Below the pieces are notes generated by a model. The model was not told the origin of the DNA and searched no databases. It saw nothing but the letters and a program-made list of their open reading frames with translations. Both the position numbers and the translations under genes were made by a program. Source: Christiangramia sediminis (GTDB taxonomy: Bacteria; Bacteroidota; Bacteroidia; Flavobacteriales; Flavobacteriaceae). From it: a stretch of DNA of 64,000 nt. Location of the stretch: positions 310,001-374,000 of the forward strand of contig NZ_JAJBZG010000002.1 of the NCBI RefSeq assembly GCF_020552705.1, in the 5' to 3' direction. Position 1 is the stretch's first letter; each line of letters begins with the position of its first letter. This document shows, piece after piece, positions 1 to 8,516 of this stretch.

Positions 1-217
1 GCTTACCCCTAAAGATAGTAATGCTGAGATCAAAAATATTTTACTGGGAATAGACAGCCAGACCAAACATATTTATAATCTTATCCAAACTCAGGAAAAT
101 GGTACAAAAGTGACCATTACCGTGAAAAGTTTTAAAACGGATCAGCCTTTGGCGAAAAATCTGTTTACCTTCAACAAAGACAGATATAGCGATTACTACA
201 TCAATAGATTAGATTAA
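1..217 (+). CDS. lolA: LolA-like outer-membrane lipoprotein carrier, C-terminal end (partial)
   Basis: The window opens inside a reading frame (codons from base 2) that ends at TAA 215-217, giving about 71 residues rich in beta-strand patterns (GIDSQTKHIYNL, GTKVTITVKSF) and ending INRLD. The short strand-turn-strand repeats and the position directly before an LptF/LptG permease fit the C-terminal half of LolA, the periplasmic chaperone that carries lipoproteins to the outer membrane. In Flavobacteriaceae the order ftsK-lolA-lptG-ribB is common (family knowledge). Only the tail is visible, so the family call rests on this tail plus synteny. The lptG start lies one base after its stop, so the two are almost certainly co-transcribed. 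Confidence 0.7.
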   Translation, partial: LTPKDSNAEIKNILLGIDSQTKHIYNLIQTQENGTKVTITVKSFKTDQPLAKNLFTFNKDRYSDYYINRLD

Positions 218-218
218 A

Positions 219-1667
219 TTGAAAATACTCGACCGGTACATACTAACCAGTTTTTTAAAAACATTTTTTTCGGTCTTTATCATACTCATGTTCATCTTTG
301 TACTCCAGACAATCTGGTTGTACATAGGTGAACTTGCTGGTAAAGACCTGGATGCAGAAGTTATTTTGAAATTCCTTTTGTATTTTTCCCCAAAACTGGT
401 ACCGCTCGTTTTACCGCTTACCATCCTGCTCACTTCCATAATGACCTTTGGTTCCTTTGCTGAAAATTATGAATTTGCAGCGATGAAATCTTCGGGTATT
501 TCACTTGGTCGCGCGATGCGAAGTCTAACGGTCTTTATTGTTTTTGTTAGTCTTATAGCTTTCTTTTTTGCCAATAATGTGATTCCTGCTGCGGAATTCA
601 AGTCAATAAATCTTCGGAAGAATATTGCACAACTAAAGCCTGCCATGGCCATTTCTGAAGGTATTTTTAATGACATAGGTACTTTCAACATCAAAGTAGA
701 AGATAAAACGGGTGAAAATGACCAGTATCTTACGGATGTGATCATTCATCAGAAAAAACAAACCGGAGGAAATACCACGGTTATAAAAGCAAAAGAAGGT
801 GAATTAGTAGGTAGTACAGAATCTGATGTACTCTCTTTAATATTAAAAGAAGGAAATTACTACGATGAAATAAAACCTTCAGATTACGAAAAGCGGAAGA
901 ACAAACCTTTTACCAAAAGTTATTTCGATGAATATGTGATCAACATAGATCTTTCAGATTTTAATAATGTTAACCTGGAAGATGAATCTTACAGTTCTAC
1001 TCACGGAATGCTTAAAATTTCAGAATTAGATGAAAGTATAGACTCGTTCTCTGTGGCTTACAATAACAAAATGGCTGAGTTTAAAGAATCTATGTATAAC
1101 CGAACAGGTGTAAAGACCATCAAAATAAATTATACTCCGAAGGATACCCTCATTGCTTTTGAGGACGGACTTCTATCCCACTACGACACCTACGATGCCG
1201 CTCAAATTGCAAATCTCGCGCTGGGTTCGGTAAATTCATCCTTAGCACACCTGGGAATGAAAAAGGTGGAATTTAAACGAAGTGTACAGCAGGTGAATAA
1301 GTTTGAGATCGCCCTGCATGAGAAATACGCGTTGTCGGTGGCATGTATAGTACTCTTCTTTGTAGGGGCGCCATTGGGAGCGATTATAAGAAAAGGAGGG
1401 ATTGGACTCCCAATAGTAGTAGCAATACTACTGTTTTTAACCTATCACTTCATAGGAATTTTTGCTAAAAATTCAGCGGAAGACGGTAGTGTTCCGGCTT
1501 TTATAGCCACATGGCTCTCCACTTTAATCATGTTACCACTGGGAATATATTTAACATACAGAGCCACGACAGATCAGGGTCTGTTTGTGTTCGACAATAT
1601 TCTGGAACCTTTCAAAAAACTCTTCAAAAAAGCCGGGCTTTTCAAGGACAAAAGTAAAACAGAATAA
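219..1667 (+). CDS. lptG: LptF/LptG family LPS export permease
   Basis: Inner-membrane permease of the Lpt machine that drives lipopolysaccharide from the inner membrane to the outer leaflet together with LptB. The 482-residue protein has the YjgP/YjgQ layout: three N-terminal membrane segments (about residues 12-34, 55-80, 97-119), a periplasmic beta-jellyroll-type middle (about 130-365), and three C-terminal segments (about 373-450) with the GAPLGAIIRKGG loop typical of the family. The start is TTG at 219; no in-frame ATG lies upstream and the sequence from there (MKILDRYILT) matches the usual family N-terminus. It follows lolA by one base. Whether it plays the LptF or the LptG role cannot be told from sequence alone; flavobacteria usually carry two such genes. 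Confidence 0.9.
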   Translation: MKILDRYILTSFLKTFFSVFIILMFIFVLQTIWLYIGELAGKDLDAEVILKFLLYFSPKLVPLVLPLTILLTSIMTFGSFAENYEFAAMKSSGISLGRAMRSLTVFIVFVSLIAFFFANNVIPAAEFKSINLRKNIAQLKPAMAISEGIFNDIGTFNIKVEDKTGENDQYLTDVIIHQKKQTGGNTTVIKAKEGELVGSTESDVLSLILKEGNYYDEIKPSDYEKRKNKPFTKSYFDEYVINIDLSDFNNVNLEDESYSSTHGMLKISELDESIDSFSVAYNNKMAEFKESMYNRTGVKTIKINYTPKDTLIAFEDGLLSHYDTYDAAQIANLALGSVNSSLAHLGMKKVEFKRSVQQVNKFEIALHEKYALSVACIVLFFVGAPLGAIIRKGGIGLPIVVAILLFLTYHFIGIFAKNSAEDGSVPAFIATWLSTLIMLPLGIYLTYRATTDQGLFVFDNILEPFKKLFKKAGLFKDKSKTE

Positions 1668-1668
1668 A

Positions 1669-1676
1669 TATCTTTG
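1669..1676 (+). promoter_or_regulatory. -7 promoter box for ribB
   Basis: TATCTTTG is a perfect match to the Bacteroidota sigma-A -7 consensus TAnnTTTG. It lies just after the lptG stop and about 20 bases before the ribB ATG. No clean TTG -33 element is visible. It implies that ribB can be transcribed independently of lptG. Confidence 0.6.
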
Positions 1677-1696
1677 CAGCCACAAAATTAGATGTT

Positions 1697-2845
1697 ATGG
1701 CTCAGGTAGAAAACAATCAATATTCAATAAAACTGGATAATATTCAGGAAGCCATTGATGATATTCGTGCCGGGAAGGTAATCATTGTGGTAGATGATAT
1801 TGATCGTGAAAATGAAGGTGACTTTTTAGCTGCTGCCGAAAAAGTTACACCTGAGATGATAAATTTTATGGCTACCCACGGTCGCGGACTTATTTGCGCA
1901 CCACTTACCGAAGCCAGATGTAATGAGCTGAAACTAGAAATGATGGTTGGTAATAATACCGATCCTATGGAAACAGCTTTTACTATTTCAGTTGATCTTA
2001 GAGGAAAAGGAGTTACCACAGGAATCTCTGCGGCCGATCGTGCTAAAACTGTCGAAGCTCTTATCGATCCTGAGATCAAACCACAGGATCTTAACAGGCC
2101 AGGACATATCTTTCCGCTCAAAGCAAAAGAAGGCGGAGTCTTAAGAAGAACAGGCCACACTGAAGCTGCCATTGACTTTGCCAGACTGGCTGGTTTTGAA
2201 CCGGCGGGAGTGATCGTGGAGATCATGAATGAAGATGGTACAATGGCCCGTCTACCTCAGTTAATGGAAGTCGCCAAAAAGTTCGATCTTAAAATTGTTT
2301 CTATCGAAGATCTGGTAGCCTATAGAATGCAACATGACTCTTTGATCGAAAAGAAAGAAGATTTTGAGCTGGACACGAGATTTGGAAAATTCAGATTACG
2401 AGCCTATAAGCAAACCACCAATTCTCAGGTACATGTGGCCTTAACCAAAGGTGCATGGAAATCAAATGAGGAAATTATGGTAAGGGTCAATTCTACCCTG
2501 GTAAACAATGATATTCTAGGTACGTTGACCAATAATGCCGACAAGAAGCTGGACAGTATGTTCAAAGCCATAAATGATGAAGGTCGTGGCGCTATTGTCT
2601 TTATTAATCCTGCAAACCAATCTCCCAATCTCTTAAACCGTCTTACAGAATTAAAGGAAAGTCAGAAAAAAGGAGAGATCAAAGCACCTCCGGTGAAAAT
2701 GGATAATAAGGATTTTGGAATTGGAGCCCAGATACTTCACGACCTCGAAATACATAAGATCAGGTTGCTTTCAAATACACAGCAAACCAAGCGTGTGGGG
2801 ATGATTGGATACGGACTTGAAATAACTGAATACGTAAATTATTAG
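1697..2845 (+). CDS. ribB: 3,4-dihydroxy-2-butanone-4-phosphate synthase with degenerate GTP cyclohydrolase II domain
   Basis: Riboflavin synthesis: converts ribulose 5-phosphate to 3,4-dihydroxy-2-butanone 4-phosphate plus formate. The N-terminal domain (about 10-210) keeps the acidic active-site motif DDIDRENEGDF at 33-43 and the RTGHTEA motif at 151-157. The second half (about 222-380) aligns with GTP cyclohydrolase II but has lost its chemistry: the three zinc cysteines (pattern C-x10-C-x-C in E. coli RibA) correspond to L268, N279 and A281, and the arginine expected just before the YG-x-GAQIL motif is missing (NKDFGIGAQIL). So the protein looks like RibBA but should act only as RibB, and a true RibA should be encoded elsewhere. 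The end overlaps the convergent nitroreductase gene by four bases. Confidence 0.92.
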   Translation: MAQVENNQYSIKLDNIQEAIDDIRAGKVIIVVDDIDRENEGDFLAAAEKVTPEMINFMATHGRGLICAPLTEARCNELKLEMMVGNNTDPMETAFTISVDLRGKGVTTGISAADRAKTVEALIDPEIKPQDLNRPGHIFPLKAKEGGVLRRTGHTEAAIDFARLAGFEPAGVIVEIMNEDGTMARLPQLMEVAKKFDLKIVSIEDLVAYRMQHDSLIEKKEDFELDTRFGKFRLRAYKQTTNSQVHVALTKGAWKSNEEIMVRVNSTLVNNDILGTLTNNADKKLDSMFKAINDEGRGAIVFINPANQSPNLLNRLTELKESQKKGEIKAPPVKMDNKDFGIGAQILHDLEIHKIRLLSNTQQTKRVGMIGYGLEITEYVNY

Positions 2846-3474
2846 TCTATTTCAATAATAACCTCATCCAGAGGTCTTCTTACCTTTTTAAATTTAGAGA
2901 ACATATCCTCTTCAGAACGATATCCAACCGGAAGAACGAGGACAGATCGTAAATTCTTAGCATGCAGATCCAGGAATTCATCATATTTCTCAGGTTCAAA
3001 ACCTTCCATGGGGCAGGCATCAATTTCTTCTGCAGCGCAAACAGTAAGCAAAGTTCCTAAAGCAAGATATGCCTGATTAATCGCCCAGGCTTCGATCTCT
3101 GCTACTTCTTTCGTCTTAAAATCATTGATAAGGAAATCATGAAATGGTTTAAGGATCTCTTCGGGAGTTTCCCGCACATGCTTTACCCTTTTAAAGTAAT
3201 TCGTAATAAAATCTTCATCTACCTTGTCTTCAATACAAATTACCATAACATGTGAAGCGGAATCCACCTGTTGCTGGTTCATAGAAAATTCACGCAGCTT
3301 TTTTTGAATTTCTTTATTAGAAATGATCAGCATTTTAAGGGGCTGAAGTCCGTAAGAGGTTGCGGTTAAATTAAAAGCCTGTTTTAAGACCTTTACTTTT
3401 TCCTGAGAAAGAATTTTGGTATCATCAAATTTCTTGGTCGCATAGCGCCAGTTCAAAGCTTTTATATTACTCAT
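2842..3474 (-). CDS. Nitroreductase family NAD(P)H-dependent FMN oxidoreductase
   Basis: Predicted cytosolic flavoprotein of 210 residues in the NfsB/nitroreductase group, which moves electrons from NAD(P)H to nitroaromatics, quinones or similar acceptors. The N-terminus NWRYATKKFD (about 8-17) is the FMN-binding signature of the family, and TATSYGLQPLKML (about 37-50) and the AEEIDACPMEGFEPEKY stretch (about 148-164) are typical of NfsB-type enzymes. The physiological substrate cannot be inferred. It is monocistronic, convergent with ribB (four-base overlap), and has its own promoter box 23 bases upstream of the ATG. Confidence 0.88.
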   Translation of the reverse strand: MSNIKALNWRYATKKFDDTKILSQEKVKVLKQAFNLTATSYGLQPLKMLIISNKEIQKKLREFSMNQQQVDSASHVMVICIEDKVDEDFITNYFKRVKHVRETPEEILKPFHDFLINDFKTKEVAEIEAWAINQAYLALGTLLTVCAAEEIDACPMEGFEPEKYDEFLDLHAKNLRSVLVLPVGYRSEEDMFSKFKKVRRPLDEVIIEID

Positions 3475-3496
3475 AACTCATTAAAATAATATTTTA

Positions 3497-3504
3497 CAAA
3501 TGTA
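3497..3504 (-). promoter_or_regulatory. -7 promoter box for the nitroreductase gene
   Basis: On the minus strand the sequence reads TACATTTG, an exact TAnnTTTG match, 23 bases upstream of the nitroreductase start. The -33 region lacks a clear TTG. Confidence 0.5.
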
Positions 3505-3598
3505 CACAATGTATAAGGTAACACTGGCGTTAGCGCATAAATTAATCTAATACATCAATTATTATGGCTATCTTCGGTAATCAATTCATCAATCTTTA

Positions 3599-4231
3599 AT
3601 GAAGCGGCTAAAAAAAATAATTCTGGCTTTCGTCATCGGTCTGGTACTGATCATTTTTGTAGTGCTTGGGATTGAAGCGATATTCCAGCGGCAAACGGCA
3701 GGACTTATTTATAGTGATATGTCTAATGTTCCTCCTGCCAGGACCGTTATCATACTTGGAGCCAGCGTGCATGCTGATGGTAAATTATCCCCCATTCTGC
3801 AGGATCGGGTAGATACAGCCATAAGATTATACAAAAATAACAAAGTGGAAAATTTTCTGGTTACAGGAGATCATAGAACCGACGATTACAATGAGGTCTC
3901 GGCAATGGTGAATTATCTTGAAGAAAAAGGAATCGACAAAAGTTTGATTATTTCAGATCATGCCGGGCTGGACACTTATGATAGCATGTACAGGGCTGGA
4001 AAATTATTTGATGTAGAAAGTGCCATTGTTGTTACTCAAAAGTTCCATCTTACCAGAACCCTGTTTATTGCAAAAAATCTTGGCCTGGATTACCGGGGAT
4101 TCGCTGCCGATCAAAGAGCTTATCAAACGGAATACAGACTCAAACAAAGGGAAAAATTAGCCAATCTCAAGGCACTCTGGGAGGTTTTATTGAAGAAAAA
4201 ACCACGCACTTTACAGGCGAGGCTAAATTAA
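3599..4231 (+). CDS. SanA/YdcF-like DUF218 membrane-anchored protein
   Basis: A 210-residue protein with one N-terminal membrane segment (about 7-27) followed by a periplasmic DUF218 domain: VIILGASVHADGKLS (about 50-64) is the family's nucleotide-binding-like opening, followed by RVDTAIRLY, FLVTGDH, and VVTQKFHLTRTL near 140-152. In E. coli the related SanA and ElyC influence envelope integrity and peptidoglycan or polysaccharide precursor handling; the exact biochemical role is not settled. SanA-type domain order (GA-x-V, then QKFHxxR) is the closest match. Monocistronic, between the nitroreductase and a small membrane protein. Confidence 0.82.
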   Translation: MKRLKKIILAFVIGLVLIIFVVLGIEAIFQRQTAGLIYSDMSNVPPARTVIILGASVHADGKLSPILQDRVDTAIRLYKNNKVENFLVTGDHRTDDYNEVSAMVNYLEEKGIDKSLIISDHAGLDTYDSMYRAGKLFDVESAIVVTQKFHLTRTLFIAKNLGLDYRGFAADQRAYQTEYRLKQREKLANLKALWEVLLKKKPRTLQARLN

Positions 4232-4307
4232 TCGCTCCCAGGCAACTAAGCTTGTCATTTGTTTTTTTGTTATATTAGAATACTACTAACTTCTAAAATC
4301 GAACAAT

Positions 4308-4664
4308 ATGATCCAGTGGTTAATTCATATTCTAATTGACGCTTTAGTTCTTCTTATTGCCGCAAAATTTTTAAGTAAAGTCCATTTAAACGGCTTTAAG
4401 TCTGCAATCATTGTGGCATTGATTATTGGAGTGCTTAGCTTTCTGTTAAGCTGGTTGCTAACAGCTATTCTCAATATAGCTACATTAGGTATCTTCTACT
4501 TCCTCGGAATTGGTTTTATCACCAGGGTTATTGCCTATGCCATAATCATTGAGATCGCTGATAAATTGACTTCAGACTTTAAGACAGACGGTTTTTGGCC
4601 TTCGCTATGGCTCGCTGTATTAATTGCTATTATAGGTGGAATTGTAGACGCAATTCTATTCTAA
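4308..4664 (+). CDS. Small four-helix membrane protein, phage-holin-4_2 / YvlD-like family
   Basis: A 118-residue, almost wholly hydrophobic protein with about four membrane segments (around 4-22, 30-55, 58-78, 95-117). The pattern resembles the Phage_holin_4_2/YvlD family, which is widespread on bacterial chromosomes and is not evidence of a phage. Typical members end a short way after a W-P-S-L-W-like motif, seen here as FWPSLWLAVL near 96-105. No function is established. No prophage genes are near. A strong terminator follows. Confidence 0.65.
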   Translation: MIQWLIHILIDALVLLIAAKFLSKVHLNGFKSAIIVALIIGVLSFLLSWLLTAILNIATLGIFYFLGIGFITRVIAYAIIIEIADKLTSDFKTDGFWPSLWLAVLIAIIGGIVDAILF

Positions 4665-4672
4665 ATATTCAT

Positions 4673-5794
4673 CTACCGGGTGAGATGCTTCACCCGGTTT
4701 TTTCTTCCCCACCATACTATAAAACCAGTTACAGGTAAAGAAGCCACAAAAAGGCTTAAAATAAAGGCGATGATCTTTCCTGTCATTCCAAAATACTGCC
4801 CGGTATGAATTCCATAACTCATTTCCTGCAGTTTCAGTCCGGTACTTTTACTTTTATATGGCTGACTTTGTAGTAGTTCAGCAGTCTGGGGATGAAAATA
4901 GTAATTAGATTGATGATCATAATCCAGAGATTCAGGATAGACTCCAGTTACCACAGGATGGTGATCTCCCTCTGTCCAAACAAAATACATATCATTATTT
5001 GGCAAAAGCTCTATTGTTTCATAGAACGCTATATCTACCGGATTTTCTGCAATTGGTGTTTTTTGCTCAATATCCTCCACATGATGATCACTTTCCACGT
5101 CTTCTCCAAAATTTCCGGCATAATAAATCCCTTCCTTAACCCAATCGTAAGAGAAATACAAACCTGTAATAGCTACAATTATTGCCAGAATATGAAGATA
5201 AAATCCACTAATATTATGCAGGTCGTAGTTAAGTCTTCTCCAACGGGCACTCCATTTAACCTTAAGGCTCTTTTTTAAATTCTTCAACTTTTTAGGCCAC
5301 CAGAGTATTACACCCGTTATCAACATCAAAATAAATATCAAGGTTGATATTCCAACTACCTGCCTGCCGATCTCCTCAGGTAGTAAAAGGTACATATGCA
5401 GAGATTTGACAATTTCGAAGAAATCTTGCGTGAAGTCCTGGGCATATAGAAACTCGCCGGTATAGGGGTTTAGATAGAAATAATAAGGAACCTCTTCATA
5501 TAGACCGTACACGGCAACGGGCCTGTCTTTTCCTGTGTACAACACAAAATCATCAGTTGCACCGGGGTAATTTTGTTGTACAACCTCCTTAATCTTTGAA
5601 GGCGCCATAAAAGCTTCCTGCTTGTTTTCTACGAACCGGTAATCATAGATAGCATCTTTTATCTCATCATGAAAAACATAGATGCATCCCGTTATGGCTA
5701 CGATAAACACGATAATTCCGGTAATAAGGCCTAACCAAAGATGAATTCGGCCGGCCCATTTTTTTAAGGTGTTATTCTTTTTCTTTTTTTTCAT
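4673..5794 (-). CDS. PepSY-associated transmembrane protein (iron/siderophore reduction candidate)
   Basis: A 373-residue inner-membrane protein of the PepSY_TM family. It has four main membrane segments (about 20-42, 140-165, 190-215, 340-362), a first periplasmic loop with a PepSY-like beta segment, and histidines on the membrane segments (H18 before LWLGLITG, HMYLLL, LHNISGFYLH, GIHTGQYFG). Proteins of this family next to siderophore receptors (for example FpvG/FoxB-like) act in reductive release of iron from siderophores in the periplasm. It lies 48 bp downstream of a TonB siderophore receptor in the same direction, but a terminator hairpin stands in that gap, so expression may be lower than that of the receptor. 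Confidence 0.85.
   Translation of the reverse strand: MKKKKKNNTLKKWAGRIHLWLGLITGIIVFIVAITGCIYVFHDEIKDAIYDYRFVENKQEAFMAPSKIKEVVQQNYPGATDDFVLYTGKDRPVAVYGLYEEVPYYFYLNPYTGEFLYAQDFTQDFFEIVKSLHMYLLLPEEIGRQVVGISTLIFILMLITGVILWWPKKLKNLKKSLKVKWSARWRRLNYDLHNISGFYLHILAIIVAITGLYFSYDWVKEGIYYAGNFGEDVESDHHVEDIEQKTPIAENPVDIAFYETIELLPNNDMYFVWTEGDHHPVVTGVYPESLDYDHQSNYYFHPQTAELLQSQPYKSKSTGLKLQEMSYGIHTGQYFGMTGKIIAFILSLFVASLPVTGFIVWWGRKNRVKHLTR
4675..4704 (+). terminator. Rho-independent terminator for the small membrane protein gene, embedded in the next gene's 3' end
   Basis: Perfect 9-bp arms ACCGGGTGA (4675-4683) and TCACCCGGT (4690-4698) with a 6-base loop, followed by a T run. The hairpin sits inside the last codons of the convergent PepSY gene (which ends at 4673), so the coding end of one gene doubles as the terminator of its neighbour. 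Confidence 0.8.
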
Positions 5795-5799
5795 AATAG

Positions 5800-5829
5800 A
5801 AAAAGGAGATCACCCTAAGAGCGATCTCC
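5800..5829 (-). terminator. Terminator or attenuator between the TonB receptor and PepSY genes
   Basis: Reading the minus strand, GGAGATC (5829-5823) pairs perfectly with GATCTCC (5811-5805) around an 11-base loop and is followed directly by TTTTTC. It is placed between the receptor stop and the PepSY ATG (5794), where an intrinsic terminator could lower read-through. Confidence 0.65.
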
Positions 5830-5842
5830 GGCTAATTAATTT

Positions 5843-8281
5843 CTAAAATTTATAAGTCAGCGCTGCTGCAAAATTTCTGGGAGCCTGCGGATTGATAGTT
5901 GACCAACCGTTGAAATAATCTTCGTTGGTAAGATTATTTAATTTGAGATTGATAGAAAATTTATCTACATCATAGAAAACCGCTGCGTTCAAGACTGTAT
6001 AGGATGGCAGGGTAAAAGTCCCGGCAGTATTCCTGTTAAATATCATATTTTCACTGGCATAATTTCCTCCAAATCCAATTCCAAAACCTTCAGCAATACC
6101 AGAGGTCAATCTATAACTGGCCCATAGGTTGGCAAGAGTTTCCGGTCCGGCAGATTCTGGTCTCCTTCCAAGAAAATCATCATTTGCGGCAGCTTCAGTA
6201 ACCTCACTGTCATTATGACTAAAACCTGCAACCAAATTCAGTCCGTCCACCGGGCTGGCCGTTAACCTTGCTTCAAAACCACGGCTGTATTGGGTCCCAT
6301 CCTGGGTAACTTCTATACCGCTACCTAAAACAATATTTTCAACTTGAATATCATAATAACTTAAGGTTGCGAAAACTCGGCCATTGAAAAAGTTAAGTTT
6401 TGTTCCTACTTCAAATTGAGTCGCATGTTCCGGGTCAAAAGTGATCCTTTGAGATTGTTGGGTTTCCTGATCAATAACTTCTGTAGGAGCCACATTACTA
6501 AAACCATCCATATAATTGGCAAATATCGATATCTTATCAATAATTGGCTGATACACTACACCAAATTTAGGAGAAAGCGCTGTCTGGCTGTTACTATCAT
6601 TTTCAAACTGATCTATTCTTAAACTGGCCATTGCAGATAACGCTGGAGTTATATTAAGAACATTAGAAACATAGGCACTGTAAAAGTCTTCCTTAGTAAT
6701 ACTGTTATTTCTAGCAGTATTTTGCAATAAACCATCAACGGCAGCTGTAGAAAGGATTCCGCTATCACCATTTGTTATGTAGTTTTCCTCTTCCGTAATT
6801 CCAAAAACACTTTCATTTACGTTTTGCAGACTGGCATTTCCTAAGTAAACCTGTCCGTTACCCACATATCCGCTGCCATTATCAATTATTTCCCTTTGAA
6901 AATAATCAAGACCGGCCACCATTCTGTTTCTCATTCCGAAGATCTCAAAATCACCGATAAAATTTTGCTGAAGATCTGTGGTTAGCGTAGTTGAATTTTG
7001 ATTATTCATAAATCTTGTAAAAACAACTCCTTCTTCCAGGCCTTCGGTAAACCTCGTAGATTCATATAAATAAGAGTAGTATCCTTTAGATTTCGCACTA
7101 CCACGTGAGATAACGGTTTGTGAGGTCCAGTTGTCTGACAATTCATAATTCATCTGTCCCTGGAGGCTGTATGTAGGATTCTCTAGCGTAAGGTCATTAC
7201 TAGTGTAAGACCTGTTCGTATTATAGTTCAATTCTTCAATATTGGTAGCTGTTAGAGGGGCACCCCTGTCTACAAAAAGCATGGTTGGATTTGTAGATTC
7301 CCCATTAAAGAATTCAGTATTTACAAAAAATGAAAGCCTGTCATTCACTTTATATTTTAGCGAGGGCGCCACGAAGAAAGATTTGGAAAAACCGGCATCC
7401 TGAAAAGAGTTCCTGGTTTGATACGCAGTATTTACACGCAAAGCTACATCACCTTCCTCATCAAGCGGAGTATTCACATCTGCCGCAACTCTGTTAAGAC
7501 CAAAACTGCCCAGAGTATAGCTTATATTTCCGCCGAAATATTCATATGGTTTTTTGGTGGTGATATTTATCAAACCTCCATAGGAAATAAGGCTGCTCCC
7601 GTATAGCGTACCCGATGGGCCTTTAATAACTTCTATATTTTCAATATTGGCAGGATCGGGGCTTCCATTGGTAAGGGCGGGAAGACCGTTTACCAGGCTA
7701 GGCTGCACGGGAAATCCTCTTAGAGCATAGTACCCGGCTCCATCTCCTCCCCGACCGGTAGATTCCCAAAGCTTGGTGATCCCGGAACTATTTTTCAAAG
7801 CATCATCAAAATTGGTAACAATTTGCTCGCTGAGAATTTCCGCGGTAATATTATCGTACACCTGAGGATTTTCAATATTTTTTAGAGGTAATTTGGAAAC
7901 ATATACACTTTTTTCGCGGTTAAACTTATTAGCATTTCCATTTCCTCGGATTAGTACTTCAGAGAGTTGCTCTTCTCCAGATTTTAGAGTGATATTAGGA
8001 AGACTGGTAGTTTCACCTGCCTTTACAGAGAAAGCTATCTCCTGAGATTTGTAACCCACATAAGAAATCCTTAAAAGATAATTGCCTACAGGAACATTCT
8101 CAATCTTAAAAGAACCATCTTCAAGGGTTTCGGTTCCTATTTCTGTGCCCTGAATATTGATATTAGCTTCAGAAATTCCATTAGCATCTACAGTGGTAAC
8201 TTTACCCTGAAGACTTCCGGAATTTTGTGCAAAACCGGCATAAGTAAAAAGCAAAGCGATGAGTAGTATTTTTTGATACAT
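5843..8281 (-). CDS. TonB-dependent siderophore receptor with carboxypeptidase-regulatory-like N-domain
   Basis: Outer-membrane transporter of 812 residues. A signal peptide (about 1-18, ending YAGFAQ) is followed by a carboxypeptidase-D regulatory-like beta domain (about 22-108), a plug domain (about 130-260, with GYYALRGFP, VEVIKGPSGTLYGSS-like signature and LINITTKKP), and a 22-strand barrel ending in the aromatic terminal residue AALTYKF. The RGFP and KGPSGTLYG signatures place it in the siderophore (FhuA/FhuE/FecA-like) branch and not the SusC glycan branch. It is followed by a PepSY membrane protein, supporting ferric-siderophore import. The ligand is not predictable. A promoter box and a candidate Fur site lie directly upstream. 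Confidence 0.93.
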   Translation of the reverse strand: MYQKILLIALLFTYAGFAQNSGSLQGKVTTVDANGISEANINIQGTEIGTETLEDGSFKIENVPVGNYLLRISYVGYKSQEIAFSVKAGETTSLPNITLKSGEEQLSEVLIRGNGNANKFNREKSVYVSKLPLKNIENPQVYDNITAEILSEQIVTNFDDALKNSSGITKLWESTGRGGDGAGYYALRGFPVQPSLVNGLPALTNGSPDPANIENIEVIKGPSGTLYGSSLISYGGLINITTKKPYEYFGGNISYTLGSFGLNRVAADVNTPLDEEGDVALRVNTAYQTRNSFQDAGFSKSFFVAPSLKYKVNDRLSFFVNTEFFNGESTNPTMLFVDRGAPLTATNIEELNYNTNRSYTSNDLTLENPTYSLQGQMNYELSDNWTSQTVISRGSAKSKGYYSYLYESTRFTEGLEEGVVFTRFMNNQNSTTLTTDLQQNFIGDFEIFGMRNRMVAGLDYFQREIIDNGSGYVGNGQVYLGNASLQNVNESVFGITEEENYITNGDSGILSTAAVDGLLQNTARNNSITKEDFYSAYVSNVLNITPALSAMASLRIDQFENDSNSQTALSPKFGVVYQPIIDKISIFANYMDGFSNVAPTEVIDQETQQSQRITFDPEHATQFEVGTKLNFFNGRVFATLSYYDIQVENIVLGSGIEVTQDGTQYSRGFEARLTASPVDGLNLVAGFSHNDSEVTEAAANDDFLGRRPESAGPETLANLWASYRLTSGIAEGFGIGFGGNYASENMIFNRNTAGTFTLPSYTVLNAAVFYDVDKFSINLKLNNLTNEDYFNGWSTINPQAPRNFAAALTYKF

Positions 8282-8295
8282 TATAAGTTTAAATT

Positions 8296-8316
8296 TATTT
8301 AGACTGATTACAAATA
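8296..8316 (-). promoter_or_regulatory. Candidate Fur-type operator upstream of the siderophore receptor
   Basis: An imperfect 21-bp palindrome with 5-bp arms TATTT and AAATA (plus strand TATTTAGACTGATTACAAATA split at its centre) lies 15-35 bases upstream of the receptor ATG, right at the predicted transcription start. Its place downstream of the -7 box fits iron-dependent repression. The assignment to Fur is inference from gene function. Confidence 0.4.
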
Positions 8317-8322
8317 GAAGTG

Positions 8323-8330
8323 CAAATCTA
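8323..8330 (-). promoter_or_regulatory. -7 promoter box for the siderophore receptor
   Basis: The minus strand reads TAGATTTG, an exact TAnnTTTG match, 42 bases upstream of the ATG. No TTG is seen at the expected -33 distance. Confidence 0.5.
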
Positions 8331-8469
8331 AACTTGAGAGTTGAGAATTAAAAGCCTATTTAGAATTATTTTAAATAAAATTAATGAAAAGACTGTATTT
8401 CAAATATTTATAAACACCAAGAATAGGTATTCGTTATAACCGGAATGTGAAATTTAATATGGAATTAAT

Positions 8470-8498
8470 TTGATTGACTAAGGTTTCGGTTACTTTTG
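8470..8498 (+). promoter_or_regulatory. Promoter for the HAD hydrolase gene
   Basis: TTG at 8470-8472, an 18-bp spacer, then TACTTTTG at 8491-8498, matching TTG-N(17-23)-TAnnTTTG. A possible TTG start codon at 8496 falls inside the -7 box, so translation must start later, at the ATG 8517. Confidence 0.65.
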
Positions 8499-8516
8499 AG
8501 CTTTCAAATTAATACT

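Noticed and set aside
4308-4664. Phage holin as evidence for a prophage
   Set aside because: The family is common on chromosomes and no phage genes are near; kept only as a small membrane protein.
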